From positions 1 through 42,562 of the forward strand of contig SUVN01000019.1 in the NCBI GenBank assembly GCA_015061985.1: a DNA stretch of 42,562 nt, in the 5' to 3' direction. A program made the translations under genes and the position numbers. Origin of the DNA: Akkermansiaceae bacterium (lineage in GTDB: Bacteria > Verrucomicrobiota > Verrucomicrobiia > Verrucomicrobiales > Akkermansiaceae). The notes under the pieces are model-generated. The model had not been told where the DNA came from and did not search any database. It saw nothing but the letters and a program-made list of their open reading frames with translations. Shown here piece by piece: positions 32,983 to 40,078 of the stretch (its first letter is position 1; each line of letters begins with the position of its first letter).

Positions 32983-33606
32983 TCAGGCGATATAGGGGTT
33001 ATTGAGCAACTCCTCACCGATGGAGGTGGAGGGACCATGCCCGCTGAATACCTCCGTGTGCGGGTCAAGCGGCATCAGATGCGTGCGGATACCGCGCACC
33101 AGCTGTGCCATGCTGCCCCCGGGGAAATCTGTGCGCCCTACGGAACCGGCAAAGAGGATATCCCCCACAAAGACGCAGCCCTCTCCCCTCAGCAGATACG
33201 CCACCCCATCCGGCGCGTGACCGGGTATGGAGAATATCTCCCACTCCAGCCCGGCCCAGTCAGCGCGGGGGGTGCTGCTGCCCAGCACATCATCCACGCG
33301 GAACGCCGGCACCGGGGGAATCCCCCAGCCACTTGCTGCTTCTTCCAGCGTGAGAGCCGTGCTGTAGGCGCTGTGGGCATGCACGGTGCAACCGAAGCGC
33401 TCCTGCACGGCGGCGGCATCCTGTACATGGTCAAAATGCTGGTGCGTGATGAGCAGGTGAGCCAGCCGCGCCCCTTCCGGCAGCGTGCGTGCCAGCCAGG
33501 CGGCCACCCCCTCCGGGGCATCCACCAGCGCGTAGCCGTCCGTCCCTTCAATCAGGTACGCATTGCACCCCATGGAACGACCGGTATAAATCTGTATTCT
33601 GCTCAC
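32983..33606 (-). CDS. Metallo-beta-lactamase-fold hydrolase (glyoxalase II-like)
   Basis: 207 residues with the MBL zinc motif THQHFDHV (His55, His57, Asp59, His60), then IPGHAPDG, VGDILFAGSVGRTDFPGG and FSGHGPSTSIGEE as the later metal ligands. This pattern is typical of small glyoxalase II-like hydrolases of thioesters; the substrate is not defined. The start codon is GTG at 33606. A -10 lies 6 bp upstream, which supports that choice. Confidence 0.88.
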   Translation of the reverse strand: MSRIQIYTGRSMGCNAYLIEGTDGYALVDAPEGVAAWLARTLPEGARLAHLLITHQHFDHVQDAAAVQERFGCTVHAHSAYSTALTLEEAASGWGIPPVPAFRVDDVLGSSTPRADWAGLEWEIFSIPGHAPDGVAYLLRGEGCVFVGDILFAGSVGRTDFPGGSMAQLVRGIRTHLMPLDPHTEVFSGHGPSTSIGEELLNNPYIA

Positions 33607-33612
33607 GCCCCC

Positions 33613-33641
33613 ATTCTACACGCGCAACTCCCTCTTGGCGA
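33613..33641 (-). promoter_or_regulatory. Promoter of the MBL hydrolase gene (leaderless type)
   Basis: Minus strand TCGCCA (33641-33636), 17-bp spacer, TAGAAT (33618-33613), then 6 bp to the GTG. The -35 is weak, the -10 good. Confidence 0.5.
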
Positions 33642-33666
33642 GCCGAAAATAAGGCAGTATACAAAA

Positions 33667-33702
33667 CAGATGAACCGATGCATCTCTGCACCGGTTCATC
33701 TG
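33667..33702 (-). terminator. Intrinsic terminator after the 75-residue gene
   Basis: A perfect 11-bp stem (33667-33677 with 33692-33702) extended by TGCA/TGCA inside the loop. On the minus strand it is followed by TTTTGT. Confidence 0.85.
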
Positions 33703-33742
33703 CAATGAAAAAAACAATCTTTCAGGTGTTGACCTGTTACTT

Positions 33743-33970
33743 TCAGGCAGCAATGCCGAAGTGACGCTGAATATCCTCAAAGATACGGTCACGGAGACGG
33801 CGAGCCTTCTCGATATTGCGCGTCTTGAGGGAGAAGCGCAGGCGCTCAGCCGTGGCATCCGGTTTGTGAACCGTCACATGGCACCACCATACGCCGCGGT
33901 TGTTCCACAGGTGGTGGTTGAGGTTATCATCGTTGATACGAAGCGCGATTTTGGTCTGTTGAGGTGTCAT
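33743..33970 (-). CDS. Small protein resembling an integrase arm-type DNA-binding domain
   Basis: 75 basic residues. The middle (GVWWCHVTVHKPDATAERLRFSLKTRNIEKARRLRDRIF) has the strand-strand-strand-helix pattern seen in the N-terminal arm-binding domain of tyrosine integrases (xRxRxSLxTxxxxxARxxRD). There is no catalytic part. It is downstream of rpmB on the same strand, ends in a strong terminator and looks like an intact gene rather than a remnant. It could be a small DNA- or RNA-binding protein. The family call is tentative. Confidence 0.55.
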   Translation of the reverse strand: MTPQQTKIALRINDDNLNHHLWNNRGVWWCHVTVHKPDATAERLRFSLKTRNIEKARRLRDRIFEDIQRHFGIAA

Positions 33971-34120
33971 TTTGATGGGAAAATGCTTGAAGTAAAATGT
34001 GAGCTGCCGGACTCACAGGGCATCCGCGTTCGTTTTGGAACGTTGGCGGCCTCCCCGTATACCTTTATTCAGGAGACCCAGGTAGCCGCCGCTACGTTCA
34101 AAAAAAATCCGGAAAAGATT

Positions 34121-34399
34121 TTAGTAGAGGATACCGGCCTTTTTCAGCGTATTGTAAGCACCGTTCTTGGAGATGGTGCGCAGGGCCTTGCAGGAAAGCT
34201 TCATGCGGATGAAACCACCCTTGCCGCCGTTGAGCTCGGGCACCCAGATACGCTTCTCCTGAAGGTTCGGATATACCGTACGGTTCACCACCTTGGTGAC
34301 GTGACGACCGATACCGCCCTTCTTCTTGGCAAGACCGGAGCGATGAATGCGGCGGCCTTTGTGAGGCATGGCAAACGTGATATTGCAGATTCTGGACAT
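34121..34399 (-). CDS. rpmB: Ribosomal protein bL28
   Basis: 92 residues, basic, somewhat longer than the ~78 of E. coli. MSRICNITF...H, KVVNRTVYPNLQEKRIWVPE and MKLSCKALRTISKNGAYNTLKKAG match bL28, a large-subunit protein near the E site. rpmG (bL33), often its partner, is not next to it. It has its own strong promoter with a leader of roughly 30 nt, longer than most here. The 150 bp between it and the 75-residue gene hold nothing I can name. Confidence 0.9.
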   Translation of the reverse strand: MSRICNITFAMPHKGRRIHRSGLAKKKGGIGRHVTKVVNRTVYPNLQEKRIWVPELNGGKGGFIRMKLSCKALRTISKNGAYNTLKKAGILY

Positions 34400-34436
34400 A
34401 AGATTTTAAGGTGACGTTTTAGTTTTGCGGAGCGCC

Positions 34437-34464
34437 ATTATACACCATTTCACCACCTCGTCAA
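34437..34464 (-). promoter_or_regulatory. Promoter of rpmB
   Basis: Minus strand TTGACG (34464-34459), 16-bp spacer, consensus TATAAT (34442-34437), 37 bp before the ATG. Confidence 0.75.
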
Positions 34465-34603
34465 GCAAAACCCCCAAAAAAATTGAAGAAAATGCAGAAT
34501 TTGCAATACTGAATGTAAATGGACACTCTCCGTCAGCGGGTCTGTCTGCCCCACACAAATGTCTGTGTCAGCATGACGCAATCAGCGTTTTCGCCTTTGT
34601 ACT

Positions 34604-35077
34604 TCACATCATATTTCCGGTTCTTTCCTGCTCCGGTGGGTTATAATCGGAATCACGCCGGATGGGTGCATCGTGCGGCATGTTGAATGCCAACCAGACG
34701 GCTGTCAGGTAGGCTATCACGGCTGCTGCTGCACTTGCCGCCCAACAGCATAAAGCCTCCCACAAATCCTCGCGGTTTATCCATACCAGCGTCATGATGA
34801 CTATCCAGAACGGTACCATCAACCCGCCCAGTACTCCTGTCAGAAACAGTACCCAGCCAATGTCAAAAATACATTCTATCCACCGGGGAGCTTCCCCCAT
34901 CATGAGAGATAGCTCAGCGGCCACCCTCATGATCACTGCCCCTGTCACCAGAAATCCGGCCGCACCAAGCGGCAACTGCCATCGACTCTCCACCAGCCGT
35001 CTCAGCATCCGTCCGAATCTCCTTAATACACTATCAGCCGGATGAGATTCTTCAAACTGTTGTAAGGGCGTTTCCAT
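34604..35077 (-). CDS. Small membrane protein, unknown
   Basis: 157 residues with three hydrophobic segments (about 35-55, 67-98 and 107-130) between a basic N-terminal region (RRFGRMLRRLVESRW) and a hydrophilic C-terminus (APIRRDSDYNPPEQERTG). No recognised family. It is transcribed alone from a near-leaderless promoter. Confidence 0.6.
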   Translation of the reverse strand: METPLQQFEESHPADSVLRRFGRMLRRLVESRWQLPLGAAGFLVTGAVIMRVAAELSLMMGEAPRWIECIFDIGWVLFLTGVLGGLMVPFWIVIMTLVWINREDLWEALCCWAASAAAAVIAYLTAVWLAFNMPHDAPIRRDSDYNPPEQERTGNMM

Positions 35078-35092
35078 ACGTATCCGGGGGTG

Positions 35093-35121
35093 ATTTTACC
35101 TGTCTGCATACTACAAAGCAA
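35093..35121 (-). promoter_or_regulatory. Promoter of the 157-residue membrane protein gene
   Basis: Minus strand TTGCTT (35121-35116), 17-bp spacer, TAAAAT (35098-35093), ending 15 bp before the ATG. Confidence 0.5.
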
Positions 35122-35273
35122 GTCAATTAACGTTTTATCCGGCACTCGATGAAAAAATAGCTGTTTGACAAAAATTATTCTTTATTTTAAACAAAAAATC
35201 ATCCAGAATACGCCTGAATGAGTGAGACCGGTCAAAAACCGGATGCGTATGAACCTCTTTCACTTTCGTAGTT

Positions 35274-36209
35274 ATGAAAAAGAAATCCATTTTTCTGGCC
35301 ATGCTGGCGGCATCATCCGTGATGCTGAGCTCATGTTTTGTAACGGTGGGGCCGCACGGAGAGGTGGCGGTGGGAGGCAGCGGCGGTATTGCTGTGGATT
35401 CTCATGGTCATGTGGCGGCCTGGACGGATGCCAGCTATGATGCAGCGGGTTTCCCCATCTACGGTTATTACTACGGGCGTCCTGTGTATGGTTATGATCG
35501 CTACGGAGCCGCCGTGTTCACTTTCGGTGCATTGACGGCCACCTGCATCGTGCCGGCCTGGGGACCGGCTCCGTGGTACTGCGGGCACTGGCATTATCCG
35601 CGCCACATTCACCGCTCACATTGCCCGAGCCATCACCCGCACGGCCACCATCCCGGTCGTCGCCCCTCCGGCGGACACCACGGGCCGTCGCGCGGTACGC
35701 ATCATGCTTCCCATCATCGTCCGTCCGGCCCTGTTCATCATTCCGGGAAACCGCATAACCAACCGTTCAAACCCGGTGGACACGCCAATCGTCCGACTAA
35801 CCGCCCGAACCATGGTAACGTGGGTCGCCCTTCCGGCGTGAATAATCGCCCGAACCATGGTAACGTGGGTCGTCCCTCCGGCGTGAACAATCGCCCGAAC
35901 CATGGTAACGTGGGTCGCCCCTCCGGTGTGAACAATCGCCCGAACCATGGTAATGTGGGCCGTCCTTCCGGCGTGAACAATCGCCCGAACCATGGTAACG
36001 TAGGTCGTCCCTCCGGCGTGAATAATCGCCCGAACCATGGTAACGTGGGTCGCCCTTCCGGCGTGAGCAGTCGCCCGAGCGGTGGAGGCATGAGCCGTCC
36101 TTCCGGCGTGAGCAGCCGACCGAGTGGTGGAGGCATGAGCCGTCCTTCCGGCATGGGGCATCGTTCGTTCGGAGGCGGTGGACATCGAGGCGGCGGTGGG
36201 CGGCGCTGA
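35274..36209 (+). CDS. His-rich lipoprotein with 15-residue tandem repeats
   Basis: 311 residues. Signal peptide with lipobox LSSC (Cys21), then a Gly/Val-rich start and a Tyr-rich region (GFPIYGYYYGRPVYGYDRYG). A His/Pro/Gly-rich section (~115-175, HCPSHHPHGHHPGRR) follows, then six 15-residue repeats NRPNHGNVGRPSGVN and two variants SRPSGGGMSRPSGVS, ending in GGGGHRGGGGRR. It is probably an outer-membrane or surface protein whose His-rich and Asn-Pro-Arg repeats could bind metals or polysaccharide; this is not shown. A possible promoter (TTGACA at 35165-35170) would give an ~80-nt leader. Confidence 0.65.
   Translation: MKKKSIFLAMLAASSVMLSSCFVTVGPHGEVAVGGSGGIAVDSHGHVAAWTDASYDAAGFPIYGYYYGRPVYGYDRYGAAVFTFGALTATCIVPAWGPAPWYCGHWHYPRHIHRSHCPSHHPHGHHPGRRPSGGHHGPSRGTHHASHHRPSGPVHHSGKPHNQPFKPGGHANRPTNRPNHGNVGRPSGVNNRPNHGNVGRPSGVNNRPNHGNVGRPSGVNNRPNHGNVGRPSGVNNRPNHGNVGRPSGVNNRPNHGNVGRPSGVSSRPSGGGMSRPSGVSSRPSGGGMSRPSGMGHRSFGGGGHRGGGGRR
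35799..36158 (+). repeat. 45-bp in-frame tandem repeats
   Basis: Six nearly identical 45-bp units (35799-36068) and two diverged units (36069-36158) inside the lipoprotein gene. Differences are mainly third-position changes. Copy number may vary between strains by slippage. Confidence 0.9.
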
Positions 36210-36222
36210 TACCTTTGACAAG

Positions 36223-36256
36223 CAGAAACCCGTGGTTGGCCGCCACGGGTGTTCTG
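36223..36256. terminator. Bidirectional hairpin between convergent genes
   Basis: CAGAA+ACCCGTGG (36223-36235) pairs with CCACGGGT+G+TTCTG (36243-36256), 13 bp with one bulge. It lies between the stops of the His-rich lipoprotein and the glycosidase-like gene, so it can serve both. Confidence 0.65.
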
Positions 36257-36278
36257 TATCACGACATAGGGAAAATCA

Positions 36279-38447
36279 TCACAGGATGCGCGTGAGCTCC
36301 AGATGGCGAATCATGCACTGGTTTGTCTGACCGTTGGAATTGGTGCAGCGGTCGGAGAAGCACAGGGAGAAGGTATGTTGACCGCCCGGCAGCTCCAGGA
36401 TACGGGAGGCAGAGAGGGCGTAATCCTCCCAGTTACCGGCCTCGGTATTGTGCGGCAGCACGACCATGCCGGCGTACTCATCATCCACCAACAGCTCGCG
36501 GAGGGCGCAGGTATCACCATCACGCAGGGAGTTCGTGGCGTTGCAATACAGGAATCTCAGGCGGTAAGTGCCTGCCGCCAGCGTGGCGGGCTCAAAATCG
36601 AGCCGCGAGGTGCAGGTGCGGGTGTCCAGCCAGGCCTGACCGTTCTCCACGGCGTACTCGGCTTCCTGCCCGATGCGGTGGGGTATCAGGTGGCGGATGG
36701 TGCCGGGAGCGGAGCATTCAAAGGGCTTGCTGAGGCAGGAAACGGTGTTACCGTTGACGGCCTGTACGCAGAAACTGTTGAAGTACAGCTCTGAGCGTGA
36801 TACATTGCAGTGACAGTCCGGGACGGTGGCATAGGCTCGTCCGTTGCGATAGACGCAGTAGGAGCTGGCACCCGGTACCGGCAGCCAGCGCAGTTCCTTT
36901 TCCGTGGGGTTATCCCATTGCGGTTCCGGCAGGTCATTGCCGGCGGCGGGGAAATGAGCGGCGGCTTGTTCCTCATCCGCCGGTATGAGCTCCAGCTCAA
37001 TCTGCATATTACCCTCCGTGTTCAGCGGAATAGTTGGCAGTCCCGGCTTGCCGTTCACCAGTACGGAGCAAATCTCCGTTCCGTAGCCCTTGAGGTGGAC
37101 GCTGAGCGTCATTTTGCCGATACGCAGCCCGGTAATCCAGTGGCTTCCGGCGTATTCCTTCGGCACACAGGGGTTGAACACCAGATTGTTGCCCTCAAAT
37201 TGCAGCCCGAAAAGACCGTGATACACGGCGCCGAGCATTCCGCAGATGCTCCACAGCTGGCTGTCAGAGTTCTGCACCGTCTCATCTGCCTCACCGCTTT
37301 CGGCGTTGAAGTTTTCCTTGTGGGAAGCATTGACCAGAAATGCCCCCAGAAGAGAGGCCATGCTGAACGCAAATCCGGCGCAGTCGCGCAGCTCGGCATG
37401 TGCCTGGAGCACCCATCCCTCCACAAAGGGCCAGATGGCACGGTTGTGATAGGCGGCCTGCTGTCCCGCCTTGTAGGGGGAGAATACCGGAGTGCCGTAG
37501 GCAGAGCGGGGCAGAGCCTGCATGGCACGTTCGCCGTATTCACCGGCGATACCGTAGCGCACGGCCAGTGCATTGCCCAGAGAATCGACCCGCTCATCCA
37601 GATAACCATGGGGGGAATAGAGCATGCCGTATTGCTGATTGGCACGACTCCAGAAGGTCTTGTTGATACTCTCCACCAGGGTATCGTATTCCTCCTCGCG
37701 GCGGTCGGCTTCATCCTGCCGTCCCAGCAGACGCAGCATACGCATGTGGAGACGGCGGCAGACCGCATGCACCACATTGGTGCCGAAAGCGAAACCGGCG
37801 CCGATTTGGGCAGGTGTAGTCCAATCGGGGTAGCTCTGTTCCCGCCAGTCGATAAAGGAGGTTTCACCGGGTTGCAGCGGAGTATCCTGCGGCAGGACGC
37901 GGGCATCCTGCTCCAGCGTGGCTGTGATGATATCCGCGCACTGCTCCAGCCACTCCCGGTCACCCGTGGCGCGGTACACCGCCCACGCACCCAGAGCCCA
38001 GGCAACACGATCGGTGGAGACGGGCCAGCCGCCGCCGGTACCGGTGTCCTGCATGATGATACCATCGCGCACGCGGCTCATGAGGCTGCGGCGGAAGTCC
38101 TCCGGGGCTGCCAGCGCACCGCCCAGAGCAGCGGCGTAGGCCGTATCGCGGGTCCAGACCCCTTGCCAGGAAGCCCCGGCGCGCAGCAATCCTTCCTCCG
38201 TGCGAATGGCGGTCAGTTCCTGCGCGGCGCAGTTGTAGGCGGCCACCAGCACGGGGATGTCCCCCACATAGCGGGGGAATTCGGAAGGCACGCTCTTGGG
38301 CAGTTCTATTGTGCGCTCCGCACCGTTGCGAGAGATGCGCAGCGTGCCGCCCTCCACCGTGGCTTCCGTACCGTTACGCAGGATACCACGAGTGGTGAGC
38401 CGCCAGAGAGCGTTCTCATACAGGAGCTTTTCTGCGGGAGAATTCAT
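36279..38447 (-). CDS. Six-hairpin glycosidase-like protein with C-terminal carbohydrate-binding-like domain
   Basis: 722 residues without a signal peptide. The N-terminal two thirds (to about residue 450) has the pattern of an alpha/alpha six-hairpin glycosidase of the GH63/GH37-like type (ASWQGVWTRDTAYAAALGG, WALGAWAVYRATGDREWLEQC, GMLYSPHGYLDERVDSLGNALAVRYG, YHNRAIWPFVEGWVLQAH, NSDSQLWSICGMLGAVYHGLFGLQF). About 450-510 forms a beta-rich part (NLVFNPCVPKEYAG), about 540-590 looks like a fibronectin-type module, and the last ~120 residues resemble a CBM6/35-like sandwich. Linkage specificity is unknown. It follows purB by 14 bp and is probably co-transcribed. Confidence 0.7.
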   Translation of the reverse strand: MNSPAEKLLYENALWRLTTRGILRNGTEATVEGGTLRISRNGAERTIELPKSVPSEFPRYVGDIPVLVAAYNCAAQELTAIRTEEGLLRAGASWQGVWTRDTAYAAALGGALAAPEDFRRSLMSRVRDGIIMQDTGTGGGWPVSTDRVAWALGAWAVYRATGDREWLEQCADIITATLEQDARVLPQDTPLQPGETSFIDWREQSYPDWTTPAQIGAGFAFGTNVVHAVCRRLHMRMLRLLGRQDEADRREEEYDTLVESINKTFWSRANQQYGMLYSPHGYLDERVDSLGNALAVRYGIAGEYGERAMQALPRSAYGTPVFSPYKAGQQAAYHNRAIWPFVEGWVLQAHAELRDCAGFAFSMASLLGAFLVNASHKENFNAESGEADETVQNSDSQLWSICGMLGAVYHGLFGLQFEGNNLVFNPCVPKEYAGSHWITGLRIGKMTLSVHLKGYGTEICSVLVNGKPGLPTIPLNTEGNMQIELELIPADEEQAAAHFPAAGNDLPEPQWDNPTEKELRWLPVPGASSYCVYRNGRAYATVPDCHCNVSRSELYFNSFCVQAVNGNTVSCLSKPFECSAPGTIRHLIPHRIGQEAEYAVENGQAWLDTRTCTSRLDFEPATLAAGTYRLRFLYCNATNSLRDGDTCALRELLVDDEYAGMVVLPHNTEAGNWEDYALSASRILELPGGQHTFSLCFSDRCTNSNGQTNQCMIRHLELTRIL

Positions 38448-38461
38448 GCAGACAAGCGGAA

Positions 38462-39886
38462 TCAGAGAATGGCACCGGGGGTATAGCCCACGCCATCGGG
38501 ATAGCGGCCTGCCAGCTCGGCAACCATATCGACAAAGGCATCCACCTGCTGCGCGGCCATGCCGGTATCACCGGCGTTGGCATCATAAATCTCCTGAATT
38601 TCCTCGCGGGTAAGCTTCAGGCGGCTATCAGCACCCAGGCGGTCCAGCAGGTCGTTCCGGGAAATAGCGCCGTTGCGCAGGTCGTTGGAGACCGCCACTG
38701 CATGCTCCTTGATGACCTCGTGTGCCTCCTCGCGGCCCACACCGCGCTTCACGGCGGCCATCATGATGGTGGTGGTCATCAGGAAAGGCAGGTAGCGGTT
38801 CAACTCTGTGCGCACCACCGGCTCATACACCCCCATCTGGTCCAGTACCGTCAGGAAAGTCTCAAACAGGCCGTCGGCAGCCATGAAAGCATCCGGCAGC
38901 ACACAGCGGCGTACTACGGAGCAGGACACATCGCCCTCGTTCCACTGGTCGCCGATGATACCGCCAATCATGTTCAGATGTCCCTTCAGGATGGCGTGGA
39001 AGCCATTGACACGCTCGCAGGAGCGGGGGTTCATCTTGTGCGGCATGGCGCTGGAGCCGGTCTGCCCCTTGGCAAAACCTTCCGTCACCAGCTCGTGCCC
39101 CACCATCAGACGCCAGGTCTTGCAGAAGCTGCTCGGGCCGCTGGAGAGACCCACCAGACCGGAAATGACCTCAAAATCCAGAGAGCGGGGGTACACCTGA
39201 CCCACGTTCATCCACTTGGAGGCAATGCCGAGGTGGGCACAGATGCGCTCCTCCAGCTGTCGTACGGTGTCGGCATTCTTGGCAAAGAGGGAAAGCTGGT
39301 CCAGCTGGGTACCCACGGCACCTTTCAGCCCACGCACGCGGTAGCGATCCATGATGCTCACCCAGGCCCAGGCCCAGTGGACAATCTCCTCACCGAACAT
39401 GGCCACGCGCTTGCCCAGTGTGCTGGCCTGTGCGGCCACATTGTGGGTGCGGGCTGCCAGCACCAGGTCGCGCCAGCCACTGGCGCATCTGGCCATGCGA
39501 TCCAGCACGGCCACGGCCTTGTCGCGGATGATGCACATGGCGCGCCAGATTTGCAGCTGCTCCACGTTTTCCGTCAGGTCACGGCTCGTCATTCCCTTGT
39601 GGATGTGCTGGTGGCCTGCCAAATCACAGAACTCTTCGATGCGGGCCTTCACATCGTGGCGGGTGATGCGCTCGCGGGCGTTGATGGACTCCACATCCAC
39701 CTGAGACTTGACACTCTCATAGGCATCAATGGCTTCCTGCGGGATATCCAGCCCCAGGTCTTTCTGGGCCTTCATTACAGCAATCCAGAACTCGCGCTCC
39801 AGCACGATACGACCCTCTGCGGACCAGATAGACTTCATGGCGTCGGAGGCATAGCGGCCTGCCAGTACATTCGGAATAGCGTTCAT
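38462..39886 (-). CDS. purB: Adenylosuccinate lyase
   Basis: Cleaves SAICAR and adenylosuccinate in purine synthesis, releasing fumarate. From ATG 39886 it has 474 residues (the open frame to 39952 adds 22 residues unlike the family). Signature GSSAMPHKMNP lies at 277-287 with its mobile catalytic loop; TSRDLTEN (100-107) and RTHNVAAQ (His148) are the other fumarase/aspartase-superfamily motifs. It heads an operon with the glycosidase-like gene, an unusual partner. Confidence 0.94.
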   Translation of the reverse strand: MNAIPNVLAGRYASDAMKSIWSAEGRIVLEREFWIAVMKAQKDLGLDIPQEAIDAYESVKSQVDVESINARERITRHDVKARIEEFCDLAGHQHIHKGMTSRDLTENVEQLQIWRAMCIIRDKAVAVLDRMARCASGWRDLVLAARTHNVAAQASTLGKRVAMFGEEIVHWAWAWVSIMDRYRVRGLKGAVGTQLDQLSLFAKNADTVRQLEERICAHLGIASKWMNVGQVYPRSLDFEVISGLVGLSSGPSSFCKTWRLMVGHELVTEGFAKGQTGSSAMPHKMNPRSCERVNGFHAILKGHLNMIGGIIGDQWNEGDVSCSVVRRCVLPDAFMAADGLFETFLTVLDQMGVYEPVVRTELNRYLPFLMTTTIMMAAVKRGVGREEAHEVIKEHAVAVSNDLRNGAISRNDLLDRLGADSRLKLTREEIQEIYDANAGDTGMAAQQVDAFVDMVAELAGRYPDGVGYTPGAIL

Positions 39887-39942
39887 AAATCTCTTGAAAA
39901 CGTGGTTGATAGATGCCTGCAACCCTGCCCGGGTGCGCGCGC

Positions 39943-39971
39943 AGCATAGCATTAAACTACCCCGTTGGCAA
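39943..39971 (-). promoter_or_regulatory. Promoter of purB
   Basis: Minus strand TTGCCA (39971-39966), 17-bp spacer, TATGCT (39948-39943), 56 bp before the ATG, so purB has a leader of roughly 50 nt. Confidence 0.5.
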
Positions 39972-40078
39972 GCTTAAACGGCGGGAACGAGACCGAATTC
40001 CCCGCCCCTCCGACGGAAATTTAACCCTGAGCGTTTTTTTTTGCTTTACTTGACGCAGCAAAAAGATAGCATAAGTGC

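Noticed and set aside
35799..36158. Direct repeats considered as a CRISPR array
   Set aside because: Units are contiguous, 45 bp, in frame with a lipoprotein gene and have no spacers; no cas genes nearby.
36810..38486. 558-aa open frame antisense to the glycosidase-like gene
   Set aside because: No signature of its own and fully overlaps a gene with clear fold motifs.
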